NCBI GenBank assembly: GCA_024509875.1 | Contig: JAMPIV010000305.1 | Coordinates: forward strand, 742,501-806,500 | DNA from: Oreohelix idahoensis | Taxonomy: Eukaryota > Mollusca > Gastropoda > Stylommatophora > Oreohelicidae | Direction: 5' to 3' | DNA length: 64,000 nucleotides | Shown: piece by piece, positions 1 to 11,071 of the stretch | How the letters are laid out: each line of letters starts with the position of its first letter | Numbering within the stretch: the stretch's first letter is position 1 | Notes under the pieces: generated by a model | Database searches by the model: none | What the model was told of the DNA's origin: nothing | The model's input: only the letters and a program-made list of their open reading frames with translations | Made by a program: the position numbers and the translations under genes

Positions 1-249
1 TTAGTTATACAGTATTTAACAAAAACGAAAGTTAATATATAGTAACTGGTGGGTACGTGGCATGGAGGGTGAAAGTCTAGTGGCGTTCTTATAAAATATG
101 TTACTTACGTCAAATGAAAGTCAATTAAATATCAAAGTAAACATCCCAGGCCTTTACACCCCGTTTCCGATTTCCTGTGTTTTGTTTGTTTGTTTGTGCG
201 GTTTTTGTTTGTTTTTTGTTTTCTTCTTTTTTTTACACGCAAACACACA

Positions 250-490
250 CGTCTGCCATCACTGGTGTCAATACCTTGTCGAGGTATGGCGGCTTGCGTA
301 CCCTGATTACACCCCAGAGCTATGCGAACGGGAGTTTTACTCCTGGAAGGTTCTACCAAGCTGGACAGGTTTGCGCGGGCAGGGGTCAGACTAAACCAGA
401 CACCCTGGTCCTCCAGGTTGGGGGTTTTAGCATAGGGCTGACACCCCTGTCTATGTAAAAAGAAATGAAGTTACGGAAACGACAACAAAT
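250..490 (+). repeat. Possible 5' fragment of an RTE-like LINE
   Basis: GC-richer block in AT-rich flanks, with a direct/inverted motif around CCTGGTCCTCCAGGTTGGGG and an A-rich end near 465. It resembles 5' regions of RTE-type non-LTR elements as I remember them. No coding domain is visible and no TSD was found, so the call is tentative. Positions 1-250 and 490-740 hold nothing I recognise. Confidence 0.3.
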
Positions 491-1240
491 GAACAAACTT
501 TGCTGCGTGTCGTAATTTTTGATGAGATAGGTCTGAGAAATTTATGGTCCCGTCCGAGCAGAGGTGATAGTGATAACTCTGTGAGAATAAGGGGTAAGAA
601 ATAGATTGCTGTTTCACGAGGGTGATAGGATAAGAGGAAGGACAGTCTCTGAATCGAGTAGCTGCTCTAATCCAGCCTATCTTACGACATTAATTTAACT
701 TCAGACGCACTTACTCTCCTTGCTAAACAATTTTTTACAAGTTACCCTCTCATCTCATCTCAACCCATAACCCGTCATGGGTCGTAGGGGTGCCATGGTG
801 GAAGCATCAGCAGACATGGTCCTCCACTGCTCTCTATTCTCAGCAATGCGTACAAGTGTGGAAAAACCGTGTCCTGCCCATTCTTTGATGTTATCAGCCC
901 AGGATTTTCTTTGCCTTCCTCTTCTCCGTTTACCTTCGACTGTTCCCTGGAGGATCGTTTTCGAAATAGAGTCATGACGAGTTACATGCCCAAACCAGGC
1001 AAGCTTTCGACGTTTCACTATTGACAAAAGTGGTTCTTGGTGGCCTGCATAGGTGTTTATCTTCTCTCTAACATAGAAATTTGTTTGTGCTCTTTATAGC
1101 AAATGCGCAAAATTCTTCTATAACATTTATGCTCGAAAGCCTGAATCCTTCGCTCCGTATCTGCAGTGAGTGTCCAGCCCTCACATCCATACAAGAGAAT
1201 AGATAATACAAGTGATTTGTATAATTTGATCTTCACAGGA

Positions 1241-1962
1241 ACTCCGCCAATGCCGGTCCCAAGCCCGGATGAAAAAGGAGGAGGGCGGCCTGCATGGAGG
1301 CCGTAAGGAGGCAGCCCCTCCACCATGCAAAGGCACAACAGGCCAATCACCTGTTTGCTTTAAATCACGATTACTAGCAACACAAGAGAGAAAACCGGAC
1401 GGCTGGCCACTCGAAAAGCAGCAGCTGGGAGACTTTTTCAGGCCATAAATCGAGGATTCCTCAGCAAGAGAGAGGTTGGTAAGAAAACGAAGATGGCTGT
1501 ATACCGCTCCACCTATGTCCCAGTCTTGACATACGGATGCGAGTCATGGGCAATGACTACAACCCATAAAAGCCATATCCAAACCTCAGAAATGAGGTAT
1601 CTGAGGAAGGTGGTTGAAGTAACAAGAAGAGACATGGTACGCAACCAGACGATACGTCAAGGCCTTAAATCCTACCCCCTGCAGACCCAAGTAGAACAGT
1701 CCCAATTAAGATGGTTTGGCCATGTCTGCAGAATGGGAGAAGATCGGATACCACGACAAGCATGGGAAACAAAGAGCCAAGGATCCAGACCCCGAGGACG
1801 ACCCAGAGTCCACTGGGAGGACAACATTAGACAATCTTTGAAGGATCGAGGACTAGAATGGAACCAGGCCAGGAGGAAGACAGCCGATAGGATAGTCTGG
1901 CGCTCTCTCTTCCAAACCTCTACACCTCACGGTAGAAGGGGAAAGACTAAGTAAGTAAAAAA
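1241..1962 (+). mobile_element. Internally deleted RTE-like LINE nested in another LINE
   Basis: 722-bp insertion with a 13-bp TSD, GATCTTCACAGGA, at 1228-1240 and 1963-1975. Its right part, from about 1404, matches the 3' end of the LINE copies at 35348-37072 and 62406-64000 almost base for base and ends in the same TAAG tail (GACTAAGTAAGTAA). Its left part (1241 to about 1403) is unlike the coding region that should precede it. It begins with a GCCGGTCCCAAGCCCGG-type sequence that I take to be the element's own 5' end. The copy therefore joins a 5' leader directly to the last ~190 codons, with the endonuclease and most of RT missing. Confidence 0.85.
1404..1954 (+). pseudogene. C-terminal segment of LINE reverse transcriptase protein
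   Basis: An open frame beginning upstream of the ATG at 1493 encodes the RT C-terminal region: a YGCESWAM block, a QLRWFGHVCRM block, then a basic RPRGRPRVHWEDN segment, as in many RTE/Jockey-type LINE proteins. There is no RT catalytic motif, endonuclease or zinc finger, so it cannot support retrotransposition alone. It is nearly identical to the ends of the LINEs at 36.6-37.0 kb and 62.4-62.9 kb. This marks one family with at least three copies in the window. Confidence 0.8.
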
Positions 1963-2434
1963 GATCTTCACAGGAAAACTGATGTTACTTTTCCAGATCA
2001 CATTCAACCTTGTCATGGCAGCTGAGGCCATCTCAAGTCTTGTCTTGATTTCTTTACTTGATCTTCCATCACTACATATAGTGGACCCGAGATATTTAAA
2101 GGTGTTAACTTCTTCTAACGTTTGCCCATTTAACGTAATATTGGTCGGAACATGTTTCTTATGGCTATTCACCAATATCTTGCTTTTTTCTATATTAATT
2201 TCCATCCCATACGTTCTTGTTACTTTCTCCAGTCTAGAGTTAAGGTCTTGAAGTTCTGATTCTGTTCCAGCTATCAGATCAATATCATCAGCAAAACGTA
2301 GATTACACAGAGGGCGGTCTCCAATCGATATGGTTGATTTATAATCGTAGAGAGCCTCCTTCATAATATGTTCTAGATATATTAAAGAGCACTGGTGACA
2401 GGATGCATCCCTGGCGAACTCCTACAGTTACCCT

Positions 2435-2995
2435 ACACTAATGTAAACACACCAATTTGGTGACACAAATGCACAAACGTGAATACAAACTACGTATAAC
2501 ATATAATGGGAAAATGGAGTTGATCAAAACGGTAAGTAAAGGTTTATTATGTTTATTATCACTAAATAAAAAGCACAACATCAATCATGTTACATTTATA
2601 AAGCATAGTTACAGACAAGGTGGGAAAAATAATATCTCAATAGGCCCTCCCCTCTTGTAAAGGAAACAAACCAAAGAAAATTACTATCAGAGGTAACACT
2701 GACAAACAACATTTTTCTTTCTTATATAGGAATAAGTGTTCTTAGGTCAGTTTCTTGCGCTGATTTCAAATCTGAAATCCGTTTATCTCTATCACGTCGG
2801 GTTCTTAAGATATTTGTGAATAAATATATTTTTGGGAAACCGTTATTTGCTCCGTTTCATTTTTACTATATAACTTATTAAAAATTAATAAAAAGCAACA
2901 TAATTCTACTTTTTATACTGCTAAAAGATGCATGACATATGTTACGCGATTTTTCAAATAGTTACTGTATTTTGAAATAATTCTGAGCAAAATAT
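2435..2995. other. AT-rich interval, nothing recognised
   Basis: No convincing reading frame, repeat copy or RNA-like structure was seen. It is the flank of the minus-strand LINE on one side and of the decayed gene on the other. Confidence 0.5.
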
Positions 2996-4672
2996 GGCTT
3001 CTAGAAGTTGTAGAAATTCGGCTGATCTGTTCTGTTACGTGTGCAGATATTTTACCGATCGTGTTGACCAGAAAAACTTTACACCATTACTAAAGAAAGC
3101 ATATGAACTTTATTTCGATTCGAAAGTTGATGATGCAAATAAATCTTGGTAGCCAAATGCAGTTTGTTCGATACATTGGCAGGTTGGTTACGAAAATCGC
3201 CGAAGCATAAGTCGATGCCTTTTGGAGTGCCAGTAATATGGCGTGAACATGCAAATCACACTACTGATTGTACTTCTGCTTGACAAATATCCATGGTTTC
3301 ACTTTTAAAACTAGAAAGTCTGTGGTTTATTCAAATATTGAATTGGTTTCGAAACCAGTGCCTCATGATCCAATCACGTGTCCGATCCAAGTACCACCAG
3401 AACATAATCCGTTGGACGTGAATGAACCATCAGAAAGTGATAGTTTACCTGCTTTAGAAACTAATTCTGACTCAGATTACATACCGGTGAATGATAGTGT
3501 TTACTTAATTAACCATTCAGGACTTTCAGATCTAATACGTGATCTCGCTCTTACCAAAGGACAAGCGGAATTACTCGGTTCGCGACTCAAAGAATGGAAT
3601 CTTTTAGCGCCCAATACTCCGATATCTAAATTTCGTCATAGACACAGAGAACTTGTTCAATACTTTGAGATGGATGATGACATTTGCTATTGCAAAGATG
3701 TAAACGGTCTAATGGTGCACCTCGGTCATGAGCACATAGTCAACGAATGGCGACTTTTCATCGATTCTTCCAAGACTAGTCTAAAAGCCGTGTTATTGCA
3801 TAACAGAAATTTATTTTCATCAATTCCAGTCACCTACTCTGTTCATATGAAAGAAACTTATGACAATATGGCTATACGTTTGGAAAAAATAAAGTACAAT
3901 GACTACCAATGGCGGATTTGTGGAGACCTAAGGTCATTGCAATTCTCACGGGCATGCAGACTGGGTATACTAAATTTTGTTGCTTCCGATGTGAATGGGA
4001 CAGCCGCAACAGACAGGAACATTATGCAAGAAAGGTGTGGCCTATCCGGGATCGTATGCAGCTCGGGCATAAAAATGTAATACACGAGCCATTAGTTAAC
4101 AAAGACAGCTTCATTTTACCACTGTTACATATAAAGTTGGGGCTCATGAAGAATTTTGTAAAAGCGTTAGATAAAACGAGCAAAGCTTTCACTTATCTTC
4201 GAGAAAAGTTTCCGCAATTTAGCGATGCAAAGATAAAGGAAGGTATCTTTGTAGGACCTCAGATTAGGAAAGTTATTGCAGACAAACAATTCGAGAACTT
4301 GTTACATGGTAGTGAACTTCGCGCATGGATGGCATTCAAATCGATCGTCGATAACTTTCTGGGAAATCACAAATCTGTCGACTATGTTGCATATTGTTAA
4401 GCAGTGCATAGATGCATACAGAATTATGGGCTGTAACATGTCCCTCAAAATCCATTTGCTCGATTCACATCTTGACTTTTTCCCTGACAACCTTGGCGAA
4501 GTCAGCGATGAACATGGAGAACGATTCCATCAAGATATCGCCGTAATGGAGTCACGTTATCAAGGACGGTGGAGTGTGACCATGCTTGCCGATTATTGTT
4601 GGATGCTTCATCGCGATGTACGCCATGCCATTCACCGACGAAAGTCGACTGCAAAGAAATTCAAGCCTACAT
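2996..4672 (+). pseudogene. Decayed intronless gene of a widespread uncharacterised animal family
   Basis: One protein can be followed through several broken frames. It starts at an ATG at 2996 with a CYVC...H zinc-like start. An in-frame TAG lies near 3150, and frame changes near 3225, 3270, 3935 and 4395. Recognisable blocks in order are a DC-FC / N-HG motif near 3265, an acidic linker (3420-3500), a GDL...CFRCEWDSR cysteine block near 3920-3990, LLHIKLGLMKNFVKALDK near 4125, EGIFVGPQI near 4245, a MSLKIHLLDSHLDFFPDNLG block near 4440 and GERFHQDI...RYQG...MLADYCW near 4518-4600. I recognise this pattern from uncharacterised intronless proteins found in many copies in arthropod and mollusc genomes. 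A transposon origin is plausible because of copy number and lack of introns, but I cannot name a superfamily. No TIRs were found. Confidence 0.65.
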
Positions 4673-5334
4673 AACTGTTATACTTCTTGTACGAATGATG
4701 TTGTAATACTGTATGTGTTGTTAAAAAACTTCAATTGCGTATTTCTAGAGATCCCGACCTGATAGAGAAAAACGGTTTGCAGATTTAAAAACAGCGCATT
4801 AAAATTGACCAGAAAAACATAGAAATGTTAGAGAAAGAAAAAAAAAGTTTTTTTTTGTTAGTCAGTGTAATTAACCCAAAGAGAGATCAATTTTAACAAA
4901 TGGGATATGCAATAATCAGTAAGGGGTATAGGAACAGGTTCTTAATTTTTAATCTATCCTGTGACTAAGCAGATTTGGGAGGGAAAAAAAGAAACACAGA
5001 AAAAAAAGAAATTAAGTATACTGATGTTAGCAGAAAAAAAATTAAGGTTATCTAATTTCGTTCATTCAATGCACGCATACAGTGGCCACTTTCATCTGCA
5101 CTTACCAATCGTTGAAGCAGGCATTCCATGGAATAAAAAACTCTAGCAAGTACTAAAACAATCAGTCTTTTGCTTTATCTATTTCAGCCCCAGACTAACG
5201 GGGTTTGCTGTCGGTTATTTTTCCGTAGTCGCTGAAATCGAGGCGTTACTTTTTTGTTCCAGGATATTCCTCTTTTCACTGCAGTTAGTGTTTGGGATAA
5301 GGGTTCTATAGGGTGGCACTGTCCTCAGAATTCA

Positions 5335-5335
<1 letters not shown>
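4673..5335. other. Noncoding interval, A-rich, nothing recognised
   Basis: Contains A-runs near 4835-4855 and 4985-5040. No gene, terminal repeat or TSD was found. Confidence 0.5.
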
Positions 5336-5367
<32 letters not shown>

Positions 5368-5395
5368 ATATATATAATATATATATATTGTTTTT

Positions 5396-5490
<95 letters not shown>
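5336..5490. repeat. (TA)n microsatellite
   Basis: About 155 bp of alternating TA, broken once by a short T-rich stretch near 5390-5402. Reading frames through it (IYIYIY...) are artefacts of the repeat. Confidence 0.97.
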
Positions 5491-5492
<2 letters not shown>

Positions 5493-6339
5493 TCCGGTGG
5501 AGTCTCGCCGCTGGTGGTTAAGACACTCTATGGCGTGATGAAAAAAGAACTTTAGGAAAATGTTGCTCCTCGGCTGTTCAATGAAGTGATGGCAGAGTAT
5601 GACAGTGAGTTTTCTTTAGGGGGGTAATCCAGTAGGAAACGTTTACTGTCATGTGTAAAATAGTGATATAAATTCTGCCACAGCAGATCAGTAATATTTA
5701 TGGAATGACTTCTGGCAATTGTTCTTCTCCAGTTATACTTTAAAATTGCTTATTGTTAAAGTTCTTGGTTTTATTACTCTCATGGATGGAGAGGTGGACC
5801 ACCTAGGGGTCACAACACGAAGATTTTAATCACAATAATCGCTGGATGGTGTAAGAACCAAAGTCAGTAAGACATATTTCCAAGCGGCCACATTATCAAT
5901 CAACGAAAAAGAGAAGTTGATTGAACTTTCGACTGAAAATACTTTAATAGTATTGAAGAGACTGTAACTATATATATTCTTGCATCTTAATTGAACCTGA
6001 TTTCAAAAAACTATGTGCCTCAAAACGAGCTCAAGGATCGCACTGAACATTTGTCATGGTCACGTGACATGTGTGTTATAAAAAGTGATTTCAACTTTTA
6101 ACAATAACAACGTTTTTATTATTATTATTATTAAATTAAATGTGTTAATTTTTATTGTAACTTCGGATTTTTTAAATGTAAAAATATATGCATTGTTTGT
6201 TCACCTTCTTATTATATTGTTTTTTAATCCCGTGGTTGGCCGCATATTTCTGGTTATAATCTATAAATTTTGAATAACAGCAACTTTATTAATTTCAAAT
6301 ATTTTGCTGATATTAGGGGTACAATTTATAGAAATGGGA
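5491..6339. other. Noncoding interval, nothing recognised
   Basis: AT-rich, with a short (TTA)n near 6116-6134. No protein family, TSD pair or terminal repeat identified. Confidence 0.4.
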
Positions 6340-6385
6340 TGCCAAGGGGTACGCAAGTGAAAAAAGGTTGGGAACCGCTGCCCTA
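6340..6385 (-). repeat. Possible terminus of a hAT-type DNA transposon
   Basis: The stretch AAAAAAGGTTGGGAACCGCTG resembles the inverted end typical of hAT/Charlie-like non-autonomous elements. The matching opposite end and the expected 8-bp TSD were not found, so this may be one end of a truncated copy. Confidence 0.3.
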
Positions 6386-6509
6386 GACCAACGATCTGTT
6401 TATGGGCGTGCTGACCACACAACTAATAATTGTTTTTCCACAGCATTTTGAGTATATACATTTGAGTTACAGGTCGATTTTGTCGGAACATATGTTAATT
6501 ATTGATTTT

Positions 6510-8683
6510 GTAATACTAAACGCTGGTAAAGTTTGTGATTGTCTAGCAATCACAGGGTTCTGAAGAAGTAGGTGTTTGAGCTAAGCTAAGGAGTGCGTTC
6601 AGACAATTACGTCCTGTTAATTGCCTCCCTTACCCTAACTATCTTCAGGGGTGAACTTGTAGTGGTCTTAAAAATTAAGGGATTTTTTTTTTCTCTTTAA
6701 AATTTTTGCAATAATTATTTTGTTTCCACTGTAGCAACGTATTTTTCAGTGAGTAATCTTAACTACCATTCATTTGGCGTAGTCGTTTGCATTAGATGCT
6801 TTATTGCCGATTAATAGCAGCGATAGTTAGATACTATAGTATAGGAGGAGGTATCCCAGGTTAAAGCATATCATCTTTTGTTTTGGTATTTTCTCGCAAG
6901 TGGTAGGAACCAGTGTATCCTTTTTCTTCTTTTCTTCTTTGAGTAGTCTCAGTCACTGATTTATTATGACCGAGAGGGCGAAACTGAGGCAGATGTTAAG
7001 ACAAGAAGCAATGGAAGAGGGACTGGACGGCGACGAAGCGACAGCTTTCGTCAGGGACGAACTTGAGAGATATGATGCGGACAGGAAAGCAGCTGAAGCT
7101 AAAGAGGAAGAAGAAGAAGCTAGGAGGAAAGAAGCAGAAGACCGTAAATTAGAGCAGAAGAAGATGGATGAAGAAATGGAAATCCGTAGGGCAAACGAAA
7201 GAGAGAAGGAGAGACAGCATGAGGAAAGAGAGAAAGAGAGACAGCATGAGTTGGCTCTTAAAACTCTAGAATTCCAAAGTCGTGGTGCTGCCTCTATCTC
7301 CAGCAATGGAGAGTCTTCTTCTCATTCCTCTGTAACTGATCCTCCTAGCACACAATCTACTCATCTCACTGCTGTGTCTTTTCCGCTAGAATCTTTCCCT
7401 TGTCATAATGAGAAGATTGACACGTATCTATGAAAATTTGAGAAAATTGCAAATCTGTACGGTTTAGAGAGGTCGCGTTGGAATATGAAGCTCTCCCAGG
7501 CTTTGAAAAGCAGTGCGTATGATGTTTACGCCAAACTGGAGAGCAGCCAACAAGGCAATTACGACGTCTTGAAGAAAGCGTTACTGGAGCGCTTTAAAAT
7601 GAATGCGCGAAAGTTTTTGGAACTGTTTCGCAACAGCAGGAAGGAGAGCTCTGAAACTTTTCAGCAGTTCTCGTCTCGTTTGAAGGGATACTTGACAAAG
7701 TGCCTTGAGCTTTCACAGCTCCCCTCTACCTATGAAGGTCTTGAGGAATTTGTTATAACAGAACAAATAAAGAACACTTTGTCTGCGGACACCCGAAGAT
7801 TTTAGCTGAGCATGGTGCAGAAAAGCTTGAAGACATCTTGGAAAAGCCTGAGAGTTATCAAAATGTGCTGGCCGAACTGCCGGCCACAAAACGTAAACCG
7901 ACAGAAGAGCATTTTCGAAAGAATAATCTAGACCAATCTTCTCATGCTTCTAATCAGAATAACCACAGAGAAACTGGACCTCAAAACCCCCCTCCTGAAA
8001 AATCCAAGTTCTACAAAACCAAGTACCCCAGCAACCACAGTAAACAGTCTGAACAACCCGACCGCGCTTCATGGCACCGCAGCCAGCGAGGACAAGGTGA
8101 CAAAGGGAAAACCCCTGCGCACGTGACTAATGATCAGGGCGAGCACACTAAGCCTAAACGCATCGGATGCTTGCTAACAGTCTCGCAAGGCGGAATTATT
8201 GACAGTGATTCCCAACCTGAGGGAGAGAGACCTTCAACGCGAGGTACTGTTATTTTGAACGGTTCTCAAACTTTTTGTTTATTTGACACGGGGCTTTCTT
8301 ATGATTGCATTGTCGCCAAACACCTGGTTAAACCCGGTCAAGAGACAGGAGAGATCGTCGAACTTTGTGGAGTTTCTAAGAGTGATGCACCTACAGCGCT
8401 TCCCATCGCACGGGTGGAGATCCACTCTGATTTTGTCAGAGGCGTGATCAAAGCGGCTGTTATGGACGACCCCATCTACCCAGTCATACGTGGCGGTAGA
8501 TACGTGTTTATTGGGAACCCGGAAGAGCCGATTGTGGCAGCAGTAACTACAAGAGGGCAAACCAAGAAGGAACGGGAGCCTGCGCCTAATTTGTTACCTA
8601 TGGAACTTAAAGAAGCGCAACAAAAGGACCCTACTTTGGCACCCTGCTTTAGGAAACTGCCCATGGCTAAGAAACCCAGACAG
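6510..8683 (+). mobile_element. Element 1 (Gmr1-like LTR element), 5' part before the nested insertion
   Basis: The leader from about 6510 to 6965 aligns by eye with the leader of element 3 (53850-54301): a shared TGAGCT-AGCTAA stretch, a T-rich run, and the block around AATAGCAGCGATA. The gag-protease frame follows. The element is interrupted at 8683/18084 by element 2, which duplicated GACAG (8679-8683 and 18084-18088). The 5' LTR was not found upstream of 6510 and may be lost. Element 1 is of the same family as element 3 but old, with many disabling changes. Confidence 0.8.
6966..8683 (+). pseudogene. gag-pro: Element 1 gag and protease, broken
   Basis: ATG at 6966 opens a Gag like that of element 3: a charged E/K/R-rich coiled coil (about 30 to 115 aa), then a capsid-like segment (about 7485-7800). 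A TGA stop at 7431-7433 falls where element 3 has a GAA codon. A 1-bp deletion near 7803 shifts frame, and the frame then continues from about 7806 to the insertion at 8683. The aspartic protease signature LFDTGLSYD lies near 8279-8306. In the following strand the ILGCRYVF motif of the relatives reads IRGGRYVF. No CCHC zinc knuckle is visible. The product would have matured capsid and protease in a single gag-pol polyprotein. The remainder of pol resumes at 18089. Confidence 0.85.
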
Positions 8684-10984
8684 TGTAGTGGTTTTGATGG
8701 TATTGTATGATGGTGATATTACTAAGTGTGATGTATGAGGTCAGCTGTGAAGGCTCCTGAGATAAAATGTAGCTGTGAATTTTCAGAAGGCCTTTCTTGC
8801 TACCACTACGACCTCACACCTATCTTTTTTTCTAATGAATGTGGCTACGTTAAAATCTAGGGTACTGAATGTAATGTGTTGTATTGACATATACAAACAC
8901 ACAGATATTAAATAATATATTATTATCAATAAAATTTAGAACACAATGAACTAAATTCAGCTGGTGAAATTTTAGAAAGTAAATCTTTTTTAAATTTATT
9001 TGTTCTGAACCAAGGTTTTATTTTGGCCAGAACATATGAAAGATTTTGGAATTTATGAGTGAATGGCATGAATAAATGGCATGATAAATAAAAGGTGTGT
9101 ACGTATATAATTTTCACGAGTAGTTATTATTTCTACAGTTCATAGTTTTATTTTCCCTGGGAGAACGATGAATAGATGTGCTGTTGGGGTGGCTTCATCC
9201 CTCCCTGTCTAAGCCTACCAAACATTGTCCATTAATGATGGAAGGAAATGGGATGTTTTAGTAGTAATTCACTTTGGGTGCTATGTCTATGAAGTTGGTG
9301 TAAATCCAGCAGACCAGCCTGCTTACGTAACTTTGAAAGAGTAGTTCTGGTGCTGGAATCTGGTGGCCCCACCTCTCCGTGCTTGGGGGCAATATATCGG
9401 GTGGCCCCACCTCTCCGGGCTTGGGGGCAATACAAGGCTGTTCTGCCGAGATGCGACACTGCACGGGTCCTCACTGTCAATTATTTACCCAGCATTTGAC
9501 ACCACCTTTTGGTGTCAACATAAAAAACTCACAGCTCTGAAATAAAGTATTGGTTTAGGTTCAGAACCTTACCTAAGGAGCCACTTCTACACGTAACAAT
9601 TTACAATAACACCATTTAGACAGGGTCAGATCTCTCTGACCATACAACACATCTTACCAAGTTGGTTTCACATAGGATAAGTTCTCCCAGACTACATATT
9701 CCGAAATATGTTTATTAGCTTCTTGCCCTAGGATAGGATAGGTGATATGTTCCACTGATCTCAACACTTGATCTGTCCTTCCTAATCCTTGCTGGAGTTT
9801 ATATATATTGTTTGTCCCTAGACCCTGAACTAGGGCGGGGGGTCTAGAGCAAATCCTTACTTGTTTGTAAGGCTAGATTTCGATATGGCAGTATCAAATC
9901 ACTCGAAACATTAAACAATATTCAAAATATACAAAGAAATAATTTCAATCTTACCAGATTATGAATAAAGAACACAGAAATGCTAGCAAAACTCAGCTGA
10001 GCTGCTGGCTATAGTATGGCGTCCCTGAACTTATTTCTATTACTTCATTTGAAATCACCACACTTAAAATTTACTGTGTCTATCACTGGACAACTATTGA
10101 GGAATGGCAAAAAGCGCGTCTGAGCGCCGATAATATGATTGTCTGTGGCCAATCACTGCCTTGGTTTTTTTTAAATTCAAATTTCCTACACTAAAGTCAT
10201 TTCAGTCATGCTTCAGTCAAGTATGGATTTTTATCTGTTAGTCTGTCCGTCTCTACTTGCGTTTTCACAAAAAACGTACTTGGTTTTTGAACCAACCTAT
10301 CCGTCCCCTCTACAAATTTTGTCTTTAAAGTTATTTTTAGCCACAGCTCCCACCAATGTCCCTCTCTTTCATTCTAAATAGATTTGGACACTTGTGTCTC
10401 AAGGTCGCGTTTTTTGTGCAAATTAGTGACATGTTTGATTCAATGCAGTCTTTCGCTGATGTGAACAACACAGTCTTTTGTCAATGTCTTCATTATTATC
10501 TATCCGTCTGTATAAATAAAAGCATATTATTTCACTGCTCAGAATGGGCCATCCGGCCAGCTAATTTTTATATTCCTAACATTAATATTAAGAAAAAGTT
10601 ACTTTTTTAATTTTGTAATATTTCAAGCATCTGCGTTTGCCGCTGAATTCAAATAAAAGGCTTGGTATCGCAAAAGCGTCCCTTTCCGTACCTCGTGTCA
10701 ATTTGGGGACGTGATTTTTCCTCCGTTCCCCCCCCCCCCCCCGCCAATTGCGTCTCCTTAGCCTTGCTATTCTCACGCAATTTTTCAGTCATATTTTTTT
10801 TTTCTTTTTTTCCTCCCTTCTCATCCCGTTCAAATGGTAACCGTTTCAGCAATTTAATTTCCATAGCAGGTGATGACCCGCGGCGTGGGCGATCATGCCT
10901 TCTAGTAACTTACGCATTCTTTTTATCCCTACATTTTATCCTTTGGAGATATTTTTACGTTGTATCACTGTTAATTTTATGACA
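8684..10984 (-). repeat. Element 2 LTR, 3' LTR in element orientation
   Basis: 2301 bp, matching 15785-18083. It begins TGTAGTGG and ends ATGACA on the plus strand. Reading frames inside it are repeated in the other LTR and show no protein family. The poly-C run at about 10729-10742 is interrupted in the partner LTR. Confidence 0.95.
9362..9437. repeat. Two-copy 38-bp tandem repeat inside the LTR
   Basis: The unit GGTGGCCCCACCTCTCCG plus GCTTGGGGGCAATA occurs twice in tandem. The same pair is in the other LTR at 16465-16540, so the duplication predates this insertion. It is GC-rich in an AT-rich LTR and each unit carries an internal GGTGGCCCC/GGGG complement, which could fold. Confidence 0.9.
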
Positions 10985-10999
10985 CATCTCCCCACTTGA
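10985..10999 (-). promoter_or_regulatory. Element 2 polypurine tract
   Basis: On the minus strand AAGTGGGGAGATG lies directly before the 3' LTR start (TGTCATAAAA). The same AAGTGGGGA core precedes the 3' LTR of element 3. This is the expected primer site for plus-strand DNA synthesis. Confidence 0.8.
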
Positions 11000-11071
11000 A
11001 AACATGCCTACGGCAAGTTCTAAAACCAGTGATACACATAGATAAAATCTCTCCTCACGTCTGCCATTACT

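Larger units (their letters stand above)
749..2425 (-). mobile_element. 5'-truncated RTE-like LINE on the minus strand, interrupted
   Basis: Non-LTR retrotransposon fragment flanked by a 9-bp TSD, AGTTACCCT, at 740-748 and 2426-2434. Read on the minus strand it begins inside the reverse transcriptase, at the GVRQGC-type block before LSPVLF. It continues through the LRFADD catalytic motif, the thumb, a YGCEGWT block and the C-terminal WFGHV / KRRRGRQRKSW segment, and ends in a short (GAGAT)n tail near 749-762. The reading frame is split by a second LINE at 1241-1962: the minus-strand codons SFPVKI lie on one side and KLYKSL on the other. A further frame change lies near 1030-1060, so it is a dead copy. 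Removing the inserted LINE and one TSD copy restores continuity of the thumb. Clade assignment rests on motif style and the microsatellite tail. Confidence 0.85.

Noticed and set aside
5254..5555. Frames of 80-94 codons over the TA repeat
   Set aside because: IYIY strings from (TA)n.
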